DNA from: Streptomyces sp. NBC_00370
Lineage (GTDB): Bacteria > Actinomycetota > Actinomycetes > Streptomycetales > Streptomycetaceae
Reading direction: 5' to 3'
Assembly (NCBI RefSeq): GCF_036084755.1
Contig: NZ_CP107968.1
Location: forward strand, 4,984,501 to 5,048,500
DNA length: 64,000 nt
In this document: piece by piece, positions 23,811 to 32,558 of the stretch
Layout of the letters: every line of letters begins with the position of its first letter
Position numbering within the stretch: position 1 is the stretch's first letter
Notes under the pieces: generated by a model
The model's input: the letters and a program-made list of their open reading frames with translations, nothing else
Database searches by the model: none
What the model was told of the DNA's origin: nothing
Made by a program: the position numbers and the translations under genes

Positions 23811-25613
23811 ATGAGCAAGACAGAGCCCGACAGCACAGCACGGGCCGACGACACAGCACGGGTCGACGACACAGCACGGACGACGGACGGCGCGGCCCAG
23901 GCGGAGGTCCGGGCCGAGGTCCAGGACGCCAGGGAACTCGGCGCCGCAGGATCCCAGCTCTCCACCGCCCCCCGCGAGGAATCCCTCATCGGCGGCCCGG
24001 TGCTGGGGGTGGTCGGCTGGGCGCGCTGGTTCTGGCGGCAGCTCACCTCCATGCGGATCGCGCTGCTCCTGCTGTTCCTGCTCTCCCTCGGCGCCATCCC
24101 CGGCTCGCTGATCCCGCAGAGCGGCAGCGACCAGCTCAAGGTCGAGACGTTCCAGAAGCAGCATCCGACGGTCTCGCCGATCTACGAGAAGCTCCAGCTG
24201 TTCCACGTCTACAGCTCGGTGTGGTTCTCCGCGATCTACATCCTGCTGTTCATCTCCCTCATCGGCTGCATCGTCCCGCGCACCTGGCAGTTCGTCGGCC
24301 AGCTGCGCGGCCGGCCGCCCGCCGCGCCCAAGCGGCTGACCCGGCTGCCCGCGTACACCACCTGGCGCACCACGGCCGAACCCGAAGAGGCACGCACGGC
24401 GGCGCTCGCGCTGCTCAAGAAGCACCGCTTCCGCGCGGACGCCGACGGGGACGCCGTCGCGGCCGAGAAGGGCTATCTGCGCGAGGCCGGGAACCTCATC
24501 TTCCATATCGCGCTGATCGTGATGCTGGTCTCCTTCGCCAGCGGCCAGCTCTTCAAGTCCGAGGGCGGCAAGCTGATCGTCGAGGGCGGCGCCTTCTCCA
24601 ACACCCTCACCCAGTTCGACGACTTCAAGTCGGGGTCGCTCTTCGACGCGGACAACCTCGCGCCGTTCAGCTTCACCCTCGACAAGTTCGTCGGCACGTG
24701 GGAGCGGCAAGGGCCCGAGATCGGCACGGCCAGGACCTTCGAGGCGAAGGTCCGCTACACGGCGGGGCCCGGCGACAAGGAACACACCAAACTCATCAAG
24801 GTCAACAAGCCGCTCGTGGTCGACGGTTCGAAGGTCTACCTGATCTCCCACGGCTACGCGCCGACCGTCACCGTCAAGGACGGCAAGGGCAAGGTCGTCT
24901 TCTCCGGCGCGACGCCGCTGCTGCCCTTCGACACCAACCTCTCGTCCAGCGGCGCCATCAAGGTGATGGACGGGTACCGGGACAAGAACGGCAAGAAGGA
25001 CCAGCTCGGTTTCGCCGCGCTCTTCGTGCCCACGTACGGCGGCAAGGCGTCCGGGCAGATGTTCTCGCAGTTCCCGGACCTCGACTTCCCGGCGCTCAAC
25101 ATCGGCGCGTACCACGGGGACCTGGGGGTCAACGCCGGTGTGCCGCAGAACGTGTACCAGCTGGACACCAGCAAGATGAAGCCCTTCAAGGACGCCCAGG
25201 GCAAGATCCTGAAGAAGACGCTGCTGCCGGGCGAGACCCTGACCCTGCCCGACGGGGCCGGTTCGATCACGATGGACAGGGACGTCAAGCAGTGGGCGAG
25301 CTTCCAGATCACCCACCAGCCCGGCGCCGGCTGGGCCCTCGGCGGCGCCATCGCGGCCATCCTGGGGCTGGCCGGTTCCCTCTTCATCCAGCGCCGCCGG
25401 ATCTGGGTCCGGGCCGCCCGGGGCGCGGACGGCGTCACCGTCGTCGAGATGGCGGGGCTCGGCCGCAGCGAGTCCGCCAAACTCCCCGAGGAGCTGGGCG
25501 ATCTGGCCCTGGCCCTCAACAATCAGGCGCCCACAGCGCCCGATCCCGACGAACCCGCCGAACCCGCCGAGACTGCCGAAACCGTCGAAACTGTCGAAGG
25601 GGCTGAGAAGTGA
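23811..25613 (+). CDS. resB: Cytochrome c biogenesis protein ResB
   Basis: This 600-residue protein is the heme-handling half of the system II cytochrome c synthetase. There are three N-terminal membrane helices (around 80-105, 130-155, 222-245), a large external domain, and a fourth helix near residue 500 (GGAIAAILGLAGSLFI). Both ends are extended by low-complexity tails: three copies of an Asp-Thr-Ala-Arg unit at the start and EPAEPAETAETVETVEG at the end, absent from the family core. It overlaps resC by 4 bases (GTGA). Confidence 0.93.
   Translation: MSKTEPDSTARADDTARVDDTARTTDGAAQAEVRAEVQDARELGAAGSQLSTAPREESLIGGPVLGVVGWARWFWRQLTSMRIALLLLFLLSLGAIPGSLIPQSGSDQLKVETFQKQHPTVSPIYEKLQLFHVYSSVWFSAIYILLFISLIGCIVPRTWQFVGQLRGRPPAAPKRLTRLPAYTTWRTTAEPEEARTAALALLKKHRFRADADGDAVAAEKGYLREAGNLIFHIALIVMLVSFASGQLFKSEGGKLIVEGGAFSNTLTQFDDFKSGSLFDADNLAPFSFTLDKFVGTWERQGPEIGTARTFEAKVRYTAGPGDKEHTKLIKVNKPLVVDGSKVYLISHGYAPTVTVKDGKGKVVFSGATPLLPFDTNLSSSGAIKVMDGYRDKNGKKDQLGFAALFVPTYGGKASGQMFSQFPDLDFPALNIGAYHGDLGVNAGVPQNVYQLDTSKMKPFKDAQGKILKKTLLPGETLTLPDGAGSITMDRDVKQWASFQITHQPGAGWALGGAIAAILGLAGSLFIQRRRIWVRAARGADGVTVVEMAGLGRSESAKLPEELGDLALALNNQAPTAPDPDEPAEPAETAETVETVEGAEK
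23829..23882. repeat. Three 18-bp direct repeats inside the resB 5' end
   Basis: Units at 23829-23846, 23847-23864 and 23865-23882 share ACACAGCACGG and keep the reading frame, each encoding six residues of a disordered cytoplasmic tail. Copy number may vary between strains. Confidence 0.7.
25552..25596. repeat. Five 9-bp repeats at the resB 3' end
   Basis: GAACCCGCC is repeated perfectly at 25552 and 25561, then degenerates to GAGACTGCC, GAAACCGTC and GAAACTGTC. This gives a Glu-Pro/Thr-Ala/Val tail in the protein. Confidence 0.7.
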
Positions 25614-26704
25614 ATCTCGCCGCCGCGGTAACCAACGAGAGCCTGGCGCACACCAGCAATGTGCTGATCTATTCATCCATGGCCGTCTATATGTTCGCCT
25701 TCTTCGCGCACATCGCGGAGTGGCTGTTCGGCAGCAGGAGCAAGATCGCCCGCACCGCCGCAGCGCTGACCGGCGACGCGAAGGAGTCCACGGCGGCCGG
25801 CTCCGTCAAGGTGCAGGTGGCCCGGAAGGGCGCGGGGACCGCCGTACTCGACCGGCCGAAGGTCGTCGTCAGGACCGCGTCCGGCACCCGTGACGTCCCC
25901 GACGGACCCGGCGCCGCGGGCGGTGACGAGCAGGGCGACATGTACGGCCGGATCGCCATCTCCCTCACCATTCTCGCCTTCGTCGTCGAGGCCGGGGGTG
26001 TCCTCACCCGCGCGCTGTCCGTACAACGGGCGCCGTGGGGCAACATGTACGAGTTCAACCTGACCTTCTCCACGGTCGCCGTCGGGGTGTACCTCACCTT
26101 CCTGGCGCTGAAGAAGAACATCCGCTGGCTCGGGCTGCCCCTGGTCACCACGGTCCTCCTGGACCTCGGCCTCGCCGTCACCGTCCTGTACACCGCCAGC
26201 GACCAGCTGGTTCCCGCCCTGCACTCGTACTGGCTGTGGATCCACGTCTCCACCGCGATCTTCTGCGGCGCCGTGTTCTACGTCGGCGGGGTCGCCACGC
26301 TGCTCTACCTCTTCCGGGAGCGCTACGAGTCCAAGCTGGCGGCGGGCCGTCAGCCGGGCGCCTTCGCCACCTCCGTCATGGAGCGGCTGCCCGCGTCGGC
26401 CACGCTCGACAAGTTCGCCTACCGCGTCAACGCCGCCGTCTTCCCGCTCTGGACGTTCACGATCATCGCGGGCGCGATCTGGGCGGGCGACGCGTGGGGC
26501 CGGTACTGGGGCTGGGACCCGAAGGAGACCTGGTCGTTCATCACCTGGGTCGCGTACGCCGGCTACCTGCACGCACGCGCCACCGCGGGCTGGAAGGGCC
26601 GCAAGGCCGCCTACCTGGCGCTGATCGCCTTCGGCTGCTGGCTGTTCAACTACTACGGCGTGAACATCTTCGTCACCGGCAAGCACTCGTACGCCGGCGT
26701 CTGA
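25610..26704 (+). CDS. resC: Cytochrome c synthetase subunit ResC (CcsA/CcsB type)
   Basis: This 364-residue membrane protein has the tryptophan-rich heme-binding WWD motif WAGDAWGRYWGWDPKETWSFITW and about eight helices. With ResB it forms the system II synthetase that exports heme and attaches it to CXXCH of apocytochromes. GTG 25610 overlaps the resB stop. An Asp/Gly/Pro-rich cytoplasmic stretch (residues about 50-110) separates the first two helices. A strong hairpin terminator follows 30 bases after the stop. Confidence 0.95.
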   Translation: MNLAAAVTNESLAHTSNVLIYSSMAVYMFAFFAHIAEWLFGSRSKIARTAAALTGDAKESTAAGSVKVQVARKGAGTAVLDRPKVVVRTASGTRDVPDGPGAAGGDEQGDMYGRIAISLTILAFVVEAGGVLTRALSVQRAPWGNMYEFNLTFSTVAVGVYLTFLALKKNIRWLGLPLVTTVLLDLGLAVTVLYTASDQLVPALHSYWLWIHVSTAIFCGAVFYVGGVATLLYLFRERYESKLAAGRQPGAFATSVMERLPASATLDKFAYRVNAAVFPLWTFTIIAGAIWAGDAWGRYWGWDPKETWSFITWVAYAGYLHARATAGWKGRKAAYLALIAFGCWLFNYYGVNIFVTGKHSYAGV

Positions 26705-26734
26705 GCGGTCCGCCCGCCCCGTACCGCGTGCCCC

Positions 26735-26772
26735 CGTACCGCCTGCCCCGTCCGTACGGGGCAGGCGGTACG
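26735..26772. terminator. Bidirectional hairpin terminator after resC
   Basis: A perfect 17-bp inverted repeat (26735-26751 and 26756-26772) with a CCGT loop lies between the convergent resC and phospholipase genes, and can serve both. Confidence 0.8.
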
Positions 26773-26778
26773 TGTGTG

Positions 26779-28206
26779 TCAGCGGCGCGGCCGTACGCCC
26801 GGCTCCTGCTTCGGCAGGGTCTGGCCGTCGCCCGGCAGCGTCGGTTTCGGCAGCGTCGCGACCTCTTCCTTGGCCTCCGCCAGCTGCTCGGCCGTGTCCG
26901 TCGGCAGCGCCGGCGGCCGGTGTGCCGCGGACCTGAAGCCGAACGCCGAGGTCAGGTCGCCGAAGGTACGGCGGCGCCACTCGGTGATGTTCGGCTCCTC
27001 GACCCCGGTGAACCTCTCCAGGAACTGCAGGACCGACGTGTGGTCGAACGCCTCACCCGCGGCCCACCCGCCCACCGTCCACGGGGAGATCACCAGGCAC
27101 GGCACCCGGAACCCGCCGCCGATGGGCAGGCCCTGGACGAACTCGTCCACCGTCCCCGCCTTCGGGGTCGGCGGCACGACATGGTCGAAGAGGCCGTCGT
27201 TCTCGTCGTAGTTGAGGATGAACGCCGTCTTGCGCCACACCGCCGGGTTGGACGCGATGGCCTCGATCTTCGACGCCACGAAGTCCGCGCCCGCCGCGGG
27301 CAGGTAGTTGGGGTGCTCCGACTGCGCCGCCGTCGGCAGGATCCATGACACGGCCGGCAGCCGGTCGTTGCGCGCGTCGTCCTCGAAGGTGCCCTCGGGC
27401 TGCGCGACCATCGCCCGGTCGTACAGCGGATCGCCCGGCTTGGCGTCCTGGAACTGCTGGAACTCCGACAGCATGTTCGTGCCGTAGTTGTCGGTCTGCT
27501 GGTACACCTTCCAGTCGACCCCCGCCGCCTGCAGGCGCTCGGCGTACGTCGTCCAGCTGTACGGCTTGGGCGCGGAGTTCGAGATGACCGGGCCGCCCTT
27601 GGTGCCTGACGGGTCGATGCTCGCGGTCATCCAGTAGAGCCGGTTCGGCCAGGTCGGGCCCATCACCGAGCAGAAGTAGTTGTCGCAGATCGTGAACGCC
27701 TCGGCCAGCGCGAACTGGAAGGGGATGTCGTCACGCGTGTAGTAGCCCATCACGTACGGGCCGTTGGCGCCGTCCGCCTTGCGGTGCGCGGGCAGCCACT
27801 GGTCCATCGCGCCGTTGTTCCACGCCTGGTGCTGCACGGCCCACGCGTGGCTGGTGGACGGGATGGCCTGGGCGCTCGTGGTGTGCGTGTCCAGGTGGAA
27901 CGGCAGCGTGTAGCCCTGCGGGTTGACCGTGTCCGGCTGGTAGAACACGGACTTGCCGGTGGAGAGCTTGCGCGCGTGCGGGTCGGCGAAGCCGCGCACG
28001 CCCTTGAGCGTGCCGAAGTAGTGGTCGAAGGAGCGGTTCTCCTGCATCAGCAGGACGACATGCTCGATGTCGTCGATCGAGCCGCCGCGCGCGGGGCCCG
28101 CTGCCACGGCCTTCTGGATGCTGGGGGGAAGCAGACTCAGACCGGCGGCGCCACCGAGCACACCGGCCGTCGAACCGAGAAGTCTGCGACGGGTCATTTC
28201 GGGCAT
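26779..28206 (-). CDS. Tat-secreted phospholipase C / acid phosphatase family protein
   Basis: This 475-residue protein begins with a Tat signal (TRRRLLG, hydrophobic stretch, AVAAG cleavage region). The mature part carries the phosphoesterase family motifs IEHVVLLMQENRSFDHYFGTLKGVRGF, with the Glu-Asn metal ligands, and later NYDENDGLFDHVVPP. It would hydrolyse phospholipids or other phosphoesters outside the cell, giving phosphate or choline-phosphate. ATG 28206 is chosen; GTG 28218 is too close to the purine-rich AAGGGAA, and ATG 28197 is possible. Promoter control by phosphate starvation is likely for the family, but I see no clear PHO box. Confidence 0.9.
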   Translation of the reverse strand: MPEMTRRRLLGSTAGVLGGAAGLSLLPPSIQKAVAAGPARGGSIDDIEHVVLLMQENRSFDHYFGTLKGVRGFADPHARKLSTGKSVFYQPDTVNPQGYTLPFHLDTHTTSAQAIPSTSHAWAVQHQAWNNGAMDQWLPAHRKADGANGPYVMGYYTRDDIPFQFALAEAFTICDNYFCSVMGPTWPNRLYWMTASIDPSGTKGGPVISNSAPKPYSWTTYAERLQAAGVDWKVYQQTDNYGTNMLSEFQQFQDAKPGDPLYDRAMVAQPEGTFEDDARNDRLPAVSWILPTAAQSEHPNYLPAAGADFVASKIEAIASNPAVWRKTAFILNYDENDGLFDHVVPPTPKAGTVDEFVQGLPIGGGFRVPCLVISPWTVGGWAAGEAFDHTSVLQFLERFTGVEEPNITEWRRRTFGDLTSAFGFRSAAHRPPALPTDTAEQLAEAKEEVATLPKPTLPGDGQTLPKQEPGVRPRR

Positions 28207-28559
28207 GGGTATTCCCACTTCCCTTGAGACGCATGGGGGTTGGTCGACCGCAGACGACTCTCCCGGGGCGCGGGACCCGAGGAAGAGGGGGATTGCGTGA
28301 ACGGCACATCAAGGCATCGCAAAGGCGCCAATTGATCGCAAAGTGTGCCAGTGGTGCGACCAATGGCGCGCCGGGGCTCGCCGTAACGGCCCGTACGGTG
28401 CGTGCTGCCTGGTCCGGGCAGGTGTCGCGCGACCGGACCGACCGGCCGTCAGCCGGCTTTCGGGGCGGGCGGACAGCGACACCGGGGCGTACCGGCGCCG
28501 GGCGCGCGGCGCGGGTACGTCACGGCCCGCCACCGGGCATTCACCTGGAGTGTGGCGAA
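28207..28559. other. Intergenic region upstream of the phospholipase gene
   Basis: About 350 bases without a supported gene. The stretch just upstream of the phospholipase is moderately A/T-rich (around GCATCGCAAAGGCGCCAATTG), where its promoter should lie. Nothing else was recognised before the 13-bp repeats at 28560. Confidence 0.4.
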
Positions 28560-28611
28560 CGGTCAGATGCGACGGTCAGATGCAGCGCTCAGATGTGGCG
28601 CTCAGTCGCGG
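28560..28611. repeat. Four tandem 13-bp repeats at the end of the cytosine deaminase gene
   Basis: Units CGGTCAGATGCGA, CGGTCAGATGCAG, CGCTCAGATGTGG and CGCTCAGTCGCGG follow without gaps at 28560, 28573, 28586 and 28599. The fourth includes the deaminase stop codon. The 13-bp period would place binding sites at slightly more than one helical turn. Confidence 0.65.
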
Positions 28612-29084
28612 CCGATGTCCTCGTACCAGAGTTCGGGGCGCTCCTCGATGAACGAACGCATCATCGACGCGCACTCCGCGTCGTCCACCAGCTCGATCCG
28701 CACACCGTGCTCGGCGAGCCAGTCGTGCCCGCCGTGGAACGTCCGCGCCTCGCCGATCACCACCCGCGAGATGCCGAACTGCCGCACCAGACCGCTGCAG
28801 TACCAGCACGGTGAGAGTGTCGTCACCATCGTCGTGCCGCGGTACGAACGCTGCCGGCCCGCGGCGCGGAAGGCCGCCGTCTCTGCGTGCAGCGAGGGGT
28901 CGCCGTCCTGGACCCTGCGGTTGTGGCCCCGGCCCAGCAGCGCCCCTTCGGGGCCGTACAGCGCCGCGCCGATGGGGATGCCGCCCTCGGCGAGCCCGGC
29001 CCGCGCCTCGGCGACAGCGGTCGCCAGCCACTCCCGGGCCTGTGCCGCGTCCAACGGCCCGGCCAAGGCCCCGTCCGGCGTCAC
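28602..29084 (-). CDS. Yeast-type cytosine deaminase
   Basis: This 160-residue zinc hydrolase has LHAETAAF (His ligand, catalytic Glu) and SPCWYC (two Cys ligands). Its end, RPELWYEDIG, and the stretch GRGHNRRVQDGDPSLHAE resemble the fungal FCY1 cytosine deaminase more than the CodA amidohydrolase or tRNA deaminases. It would convert cytosine to uracil in pyrimidine salvage, in the cytoplasm. The GTG at 29084 shares GTGA with the stop of the small membrane gene upstream. Substrate assignment rests on motif resemblance. Confidence 0.85.
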   Translation of the reverse strand: MTPDGALAGPLDAAQAREWLATAVAEARAGLAEGGIPIGAALYGPEGALLGRGHNRRVQDGDPSLHAETAAFRAAGRQRSYRGTTMVTTLSPCWYCSGLVRQFGISRVVIGEARTFHGGHDWLAEHGVRIELVDDAECASMMRSFIEERPELWYEDIGRD

Positions 29085-29365
29085 TGCTTCGGCGGGGTGT
29101 CGTCGTCGCGGTCCTTGAGGGACCGCAGGAACTCCGGGTTGTCGTCCGGCGCGACCCAGCCGCCGCCACGCCCCGCGCGCGGCGCCCGCCTGTCCCGCCC
29201 CACGACCAGCCAGGCAATGGACCCGACCAGTGGGAACAGCAGCACGAGAATCGCCCAGACGGGCTTGGGCAGATGGCGGATCTCCTTCTCGTCACTGGTG
29301 AGACAGTCGATGAAGGCATAGATGCTGAGGCCCAGCGGCACCAGAATCATCAGCACCCGAAGCAT
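29081..29365 (-). CDS. PLDc_N-domain small membrane protein
   Basis: This 94-residue protein has two transmembrane helices (about 3-20 and 33-52) with the PLDc_N pattern YAFIDCLTSDEKEIRHLPKPVWAILVLLFPLVGSIAWLVVGR and a charged tail (RAPRAGRGGG ... LKDRDDD). Proteins of this kind are common in actinobacteria without known function; they resemble the membrane anchor of cardiolipin synthases. ATG 29365 follows AGGGG. It is coupled to the cytosine deaminase downstream. Confidence 0.85.
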   Translation of the reverse strand: MLRVLMILVPLGLSIYAFIDCLTSDEKEIRHLPKPVWAILVLLFPLVGSIAWLVVGRDRRAPRAGRGGGWVAPDDNPEFLRSLKDRDDDTPPKQ

Positions 29366-29462
29366 GGCGGGTCCCCTCTGCGCGTGGTCCGCGCGTGGCG
29401 GTCGGGACCGGATCGCGGCCCCGTGACGGGACCAGCGTAGCGAGTGACCGATACTTGACCTC

Positions 29463-30914
29463 ATGGCTTATGACGATCTTCGCTCGCTGCTCAGGGCGCT
29501 GGAGCGCGAAGGCGACCTCAAGCGCGTGAAGGCCGAGGTCGACCCGTATCTGGAGATCGGGGAGATCACCGACCGCGTCAACAAGGCCGGCGGGCCGGCG
29601 CTGCTCTTCGAGAACGTCAAGGGCTCGTCGATGCCGCTGGCCATGAACGTGTACGGGACGGACCGCCGCCTCCTCAAGGCGCTCGGCCTGAAGTCGTACG
29701 CCGACATCAGCGACAAGATCGGCGGGCTGCTCAAGCCCGAGCTGCCGCACGGCTTCGTGGGGGTGCGCGAGGCGTTCGGCAAGCTCGGCACGATGGCGCA
29801 CGTACCACCCAAGAAGGTGAAGGAGGCGCCCGTCCAGGAAGTCGTCCTGACAGGTGACGACGTGGACCTGGACCAGCTGCCCGCGCTGTTCACCTGGCCC
29901 GAGGACGGCGGCTCGTTCTTCAACCTCGGTCTGACGCACACCAAGGACCCCGAGACGGGCATCCGCAACCTCGGGCTCTACCGCCTCCAGCGCCACGACC
30001 GGCGCACCATCGGTATGCACTGGCAGATCCACAAGGACAGCCGCAACCACTACCAGGTCGCCGCCAGGCGCGGTGAGCGGCTGCCGGTCGCCATCGCCTT
30101 CGGCTGCCCGCCGTCCGTGACGTACGCGGCGACGGCGCCGCTCCCCGGCGACATCGACGAGTACCTCTTCGCCGGGTTCGTGCAGGGCAGGCGGATCGAG
30201 ATGGTCGACTGCAAGACCGTGCCGCTCCAGGTGCCGGCGCAGGCGGAGGTCGTCGTCGAGGGCTGGCTGGAGCCCGGCAAGACGCTGCCGGAGGGCCCGT
30301 TCGGCGACCACACGGGCTTCTACACGCCGCAGGAGGAGTTCCCCGCGCTCACCATCGACTGTGTGACGATGCGCAAGCGGCCGCTGCTCCAGTCGATCGT
30401 GGTCGGCAGGCCGCCCACCGAGGACGGGCCGCTGGGCCGGGCGACGGAGCGGTTCTTCCTGCCGCTGCTGAAGATCATCGTGCCGGACATCGTGGACTAC
30501 CACCTGCCGGAGGCGGGCGGTTTCCACAACTGCGCGATCCTGTCGATCGACAAGAAGTACCCGAAGCACGCGCAGAAGGTGATGCACGCCGTCTGGGGTG
30601 CCCACATGATGTCGCTGACGAAGCTGATCGTGATCGTGGACGCCGACTGCGACGTCCACGATCTGCACGAAGTGGCCTGGCGGGCGCTGGGCAACACCGA
30701 CTACGCCCGCGACCTCACCGTCGTGGAAGGCCCGGTCGACCATCTCGACCATGCCTCCTACCAGCAGTTCTGGGGCGGCAAGGCGGGTATCGACGCGACG
30801 AGGAAGCTCCCCGAGGAGGGGTACACGCGGGACGGCGGCTGGCCGCATATGGTCGAGTCCGATCCCCGGACGGCGGCGACGGTCGACCGCCGTTGGAAGG
30901 AGTACGGCCTGTGA
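29463..30914 (+). CDS. mqnL: Menaquinone biosynthesis decarboxylase, UbiD family
   Basis: This 483-residue protein has UbiD-family features: NLGLYRLQRHDRRTIGMHWQIHKDS, EGPFGDHTGFY with the conserved Glu, and a C-terminal domain ending RWKEYGL. With prenylated FMN made by the UbiX-type partner downstream, it decarboxylates the prenylated naphthoate in the futalosine pathway (SCO4490 equivalent, from memory). The ATG at 29463 has no ribosome site; a GATACT hexamer ends 7 bases before it, suggesting a leaderless mRNA. It is coupled to mqnP by GTGA. Confidence 0.93.
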   Translation: MAYDDLRSLLRALEREGDLKRVKAEVDPYLEIGEITDRVNKAGGPALLFENVKGSSMPLAMNVYGTDRRLLKALGLKSYADISDKIGGLLKPELPHGFVGVREAFGKLGTMAHVPPKKVKEAPVQEVVLTGDDVDLDQLPALFTWPEDGGSFFNLGLTHTKDPETGIRNLGLYRLQRHDRRTIGMHWQIHKDSRNHYQVAARRGERLPVAIAFGCPPSVTYAATAPLPGDIDEYLFAGFVQGRRIEMVDCKTVPLQVPAQAEVVVEGWLEPGKTLPEGPFGDHTGFYTPQEEFPALTIDCVTMRKRPLLQSIVVGRPPTEDGPLGRATERFFLPLLKIIVPDIVDYHLPEAGGFHNCAILSIDKKYPKHAQKVMHAVWGAHMMSLTKLIVIVDADCDVHDLHEVAWRALGNTDYARDLTVVEGPVDHLDHASYQQFWGGKAGIDATRKLPEEGYTRDGGWPHMVESDPRTAATVDRRWKEYGL

Positions 30915-31813
30915 CCAGCGCTGCGGCGCCCATGCGGCAGCCGAGCCACACCAAGGCGTTCCTGCGGCTGGTGATGATCGAGCACTCGGTCTTCGCCCTG
31001 CCGTTCGCCTACATCGCGGCACTGACCGCGATGTTCCAGCTCGACGGCAACATCCACTGGGTCCGGCTGCTCCTCGTCACGGTGGCGATGGTCGGTCTGC
31101 GTACGTTCGCGATGGCCTGCAACCGGATCATCGACCGGGAGATCGACGCCCGTAACCCGCGTACCGCGAGCCGGGAGATCGTCACAGGCGCGGTGTCCGT
31201 ACGGTCCGCGTGGACCGGGGCCGGGGTCGCGGTGGTCGTGTTCCTGGGCGCCGCCGCGCTGCTCAACCCGCTGTGCCTGGCGCTCGCGCCGGTCGCCGTC
31301 GTCCCGATGGTGGTCTATCCGTACGGCAAGCGGTTCACCAACTTCCCGCACGCCATCCTGGGGATCGCGCAGGCCATGGGCCCGGTCGGCGCCTGGATCG
31401 CGGTGACCGGCGAGTGGTCCTGGGACGCGGTGATCCTCGGCCTCGCGGTCGGGATCTGGATCGGCGGCTTCGACCTGATCTTCGGCTGCCAGGACGTGCA
31501 GGCGGACCGCGCGCACGGCGTGAAGTCCGTACCGGCGCGCTTCGGGATCCCGGCGGCGCTGTACGGCGCGCGCGCGGCGCACGCCGTCACGACCGTGCTG
31601 CTGGTCTGGTACGGCCTGGCGACCCACGCCGGGGCGTTCTTCTGGGTCGGTCTCGTGGTGGTCGCCGGGGCGTTCCTCTACGAGCACACCATCGTGAAGC
31701 CGCACGACCTGTCCCGGCTGAACAGGGCGTTCTTCTCGGTCAACGGCTTCGTCGGGATAAGCCTGTTCTTCTTCGCGCTGCTCGACCTGCTGGTGCGCGG
31801 CCTCACGGTGTGA
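30911..31813 (+). CDS. mqnP: Menaquinone pathway prenyltransferase, UbiA family
   Basis: This 300-residue integral membrane protein has about eight helices and the two Asp-rich motifs of UbiA enzymes: NRIIDREIDARN, and DLIFGCQDVQADRAHGVKS. It transfers a polyprenyl chain onto 1,4-dihydroxy-6-naphthoate in the membrane (SCO4491 equivalent, from memory). GTG 30911 shares GTGA with the mqnL stop. It is convergent with the rhomboid gene, their ends overlapping by 11 bases. Confidence 0.93.
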   Translation: MTSAAAPMRQPSHTKAFLRLVMIEHSVFALPFAYIAALTAMFQLDGNIHWVRLLLVTVAMVGLRTFAMACNRIIDREIDARNPRTASREIVTGAVSVRSAWTGAGVAVVVFLGAAALLNPLCLALAPVAVVPMVVYPYGKRFTNFPHAILGIAQAMGPVGAWIAVTGEWSWDAVILGLAVGIWIGGFDLIFGCQDVQADRAHGVKSVPARFGIPAALYGARAAHAVTTVLLVWYGLATHAGAFFWVGLVVVAGAFLYEHTIVKPHDLSRLNRAFFSVNGFVGISLFFFALLDLLVRGLTV

Positions 31814-32426
31814 ACAGGGGAGCCTGCTCGCGGCGTTCCTTGCGGAACAGGAACGCCGCGAGCACGCCGCCCAGCAGCCCGAACAGATGGCCCTGCCAGC
31901 TGATCGACGGGTCACCGGGCAGCACGCCCCACAGCACCGAGCCGTAGACCACCAGCACCACAAGACCGATCACGATGTCGACCGCGCTGCGGTCGACGAA
32001 GCCGCGTATCAGCAGGAAACCCAGCAGGCCGAAGATCACCCCGGAAGCGCCGACGGTGTTGGTGTGGTCGGCCGCGGTGAGCCAGACCCCGAGGCCGCCG
32101 ACCACCATGATCGTCAGGACGACCGCGGCGAACCGGCGCAGCCCGCCGAGGGCCGCGAGGAAGCCGAGGACCAGCAGCGGGACGGTGTTCGACGCGAGGT
32201 GCTCGAAGCCGTGGTGCAGGAAGGCCATCGGGATCACGTCACGCAGCTCACCCGCGCTGCGCGGGCTCAGCCCGAAGGTGTCCAGGGAGCCGCCCGTCGT
32301 GGCGTCCACGATCTCCAGCACCCAGAGCAGCGCGACCCAGGCGGCCATCACGGCGCCCGCGGCCTTCACCCGGCCGGTCCTGCCCGGCCTGCGCGGTGAG
32401 GTGGTGTCGAGGTTCGGATACGGCAT
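31803..32426 (-). CDS. Rhomboid-family intramembrane serine protease
   Basis: This 207-residue membrane protein has about six helices, with the catalytic Ser in NTVGASGVIFGLLG and the His in QGHLFGLLGG, forming the rhomboid dyad; HHGFEHLASN carries the conserved His and Asn of helix 2. It would cleave membrane-protein substrates within the bilayer; substrates are unknown. The start is ATG 32426. It separates mqnP from the UbiX-type gene but on the opposite strand, so it interrupts the menaquinone cluster. Confidence 0.9.
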   Translation of the reverse strand: MPYPNLDTTSPRRPGRTGRVKAAGAVMAAWVALLWVLEIVDATTGGSLDTFGLSPRSAGELRDVIPMAFLHHGFEHLASNTVPLLVLGFLAALGGLRRFAAVVLTIMVVGGLGVWLTAADHTNTVGASGVIFGLLGFLLIRGFVDRSAVDIVIGLVVLVVYGSVLWGVLPGDPSISWQGHLFGLLGGVLAAFLFRKERREQAPLFTP

Positions 32427-32558
32427 CGCAGCCCCCTGCGGTCCTGAGCGGGCCGGGACACATCCCCGGCCCTGCCGTCTCTGCAACGCGCGGGGCACCG
32501 TCCGCGGTTCCAGCCCTGCGCGGGTTCCCGCCACCGGCGGCCGGATAGGCTCGGTCGG

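Noticed and set aside
24221..25606. Long plus-strand frame overlapping resB
   Set aside because: Its translation is Arg/Gly/Pro-rich without hydrophobic pattern, while the resB frame has a complete family profile.
26774..27211. Plus-strand frame opposite the phospholipase gene
   Set aside because: Shadow of the Tat phospholipase, which has all family motifs on the minus strand.
28560..28611. CRISPR or IS end repeats
   Set aside because: The 13-bp period without spacers and the absence of a transposase fit neither.
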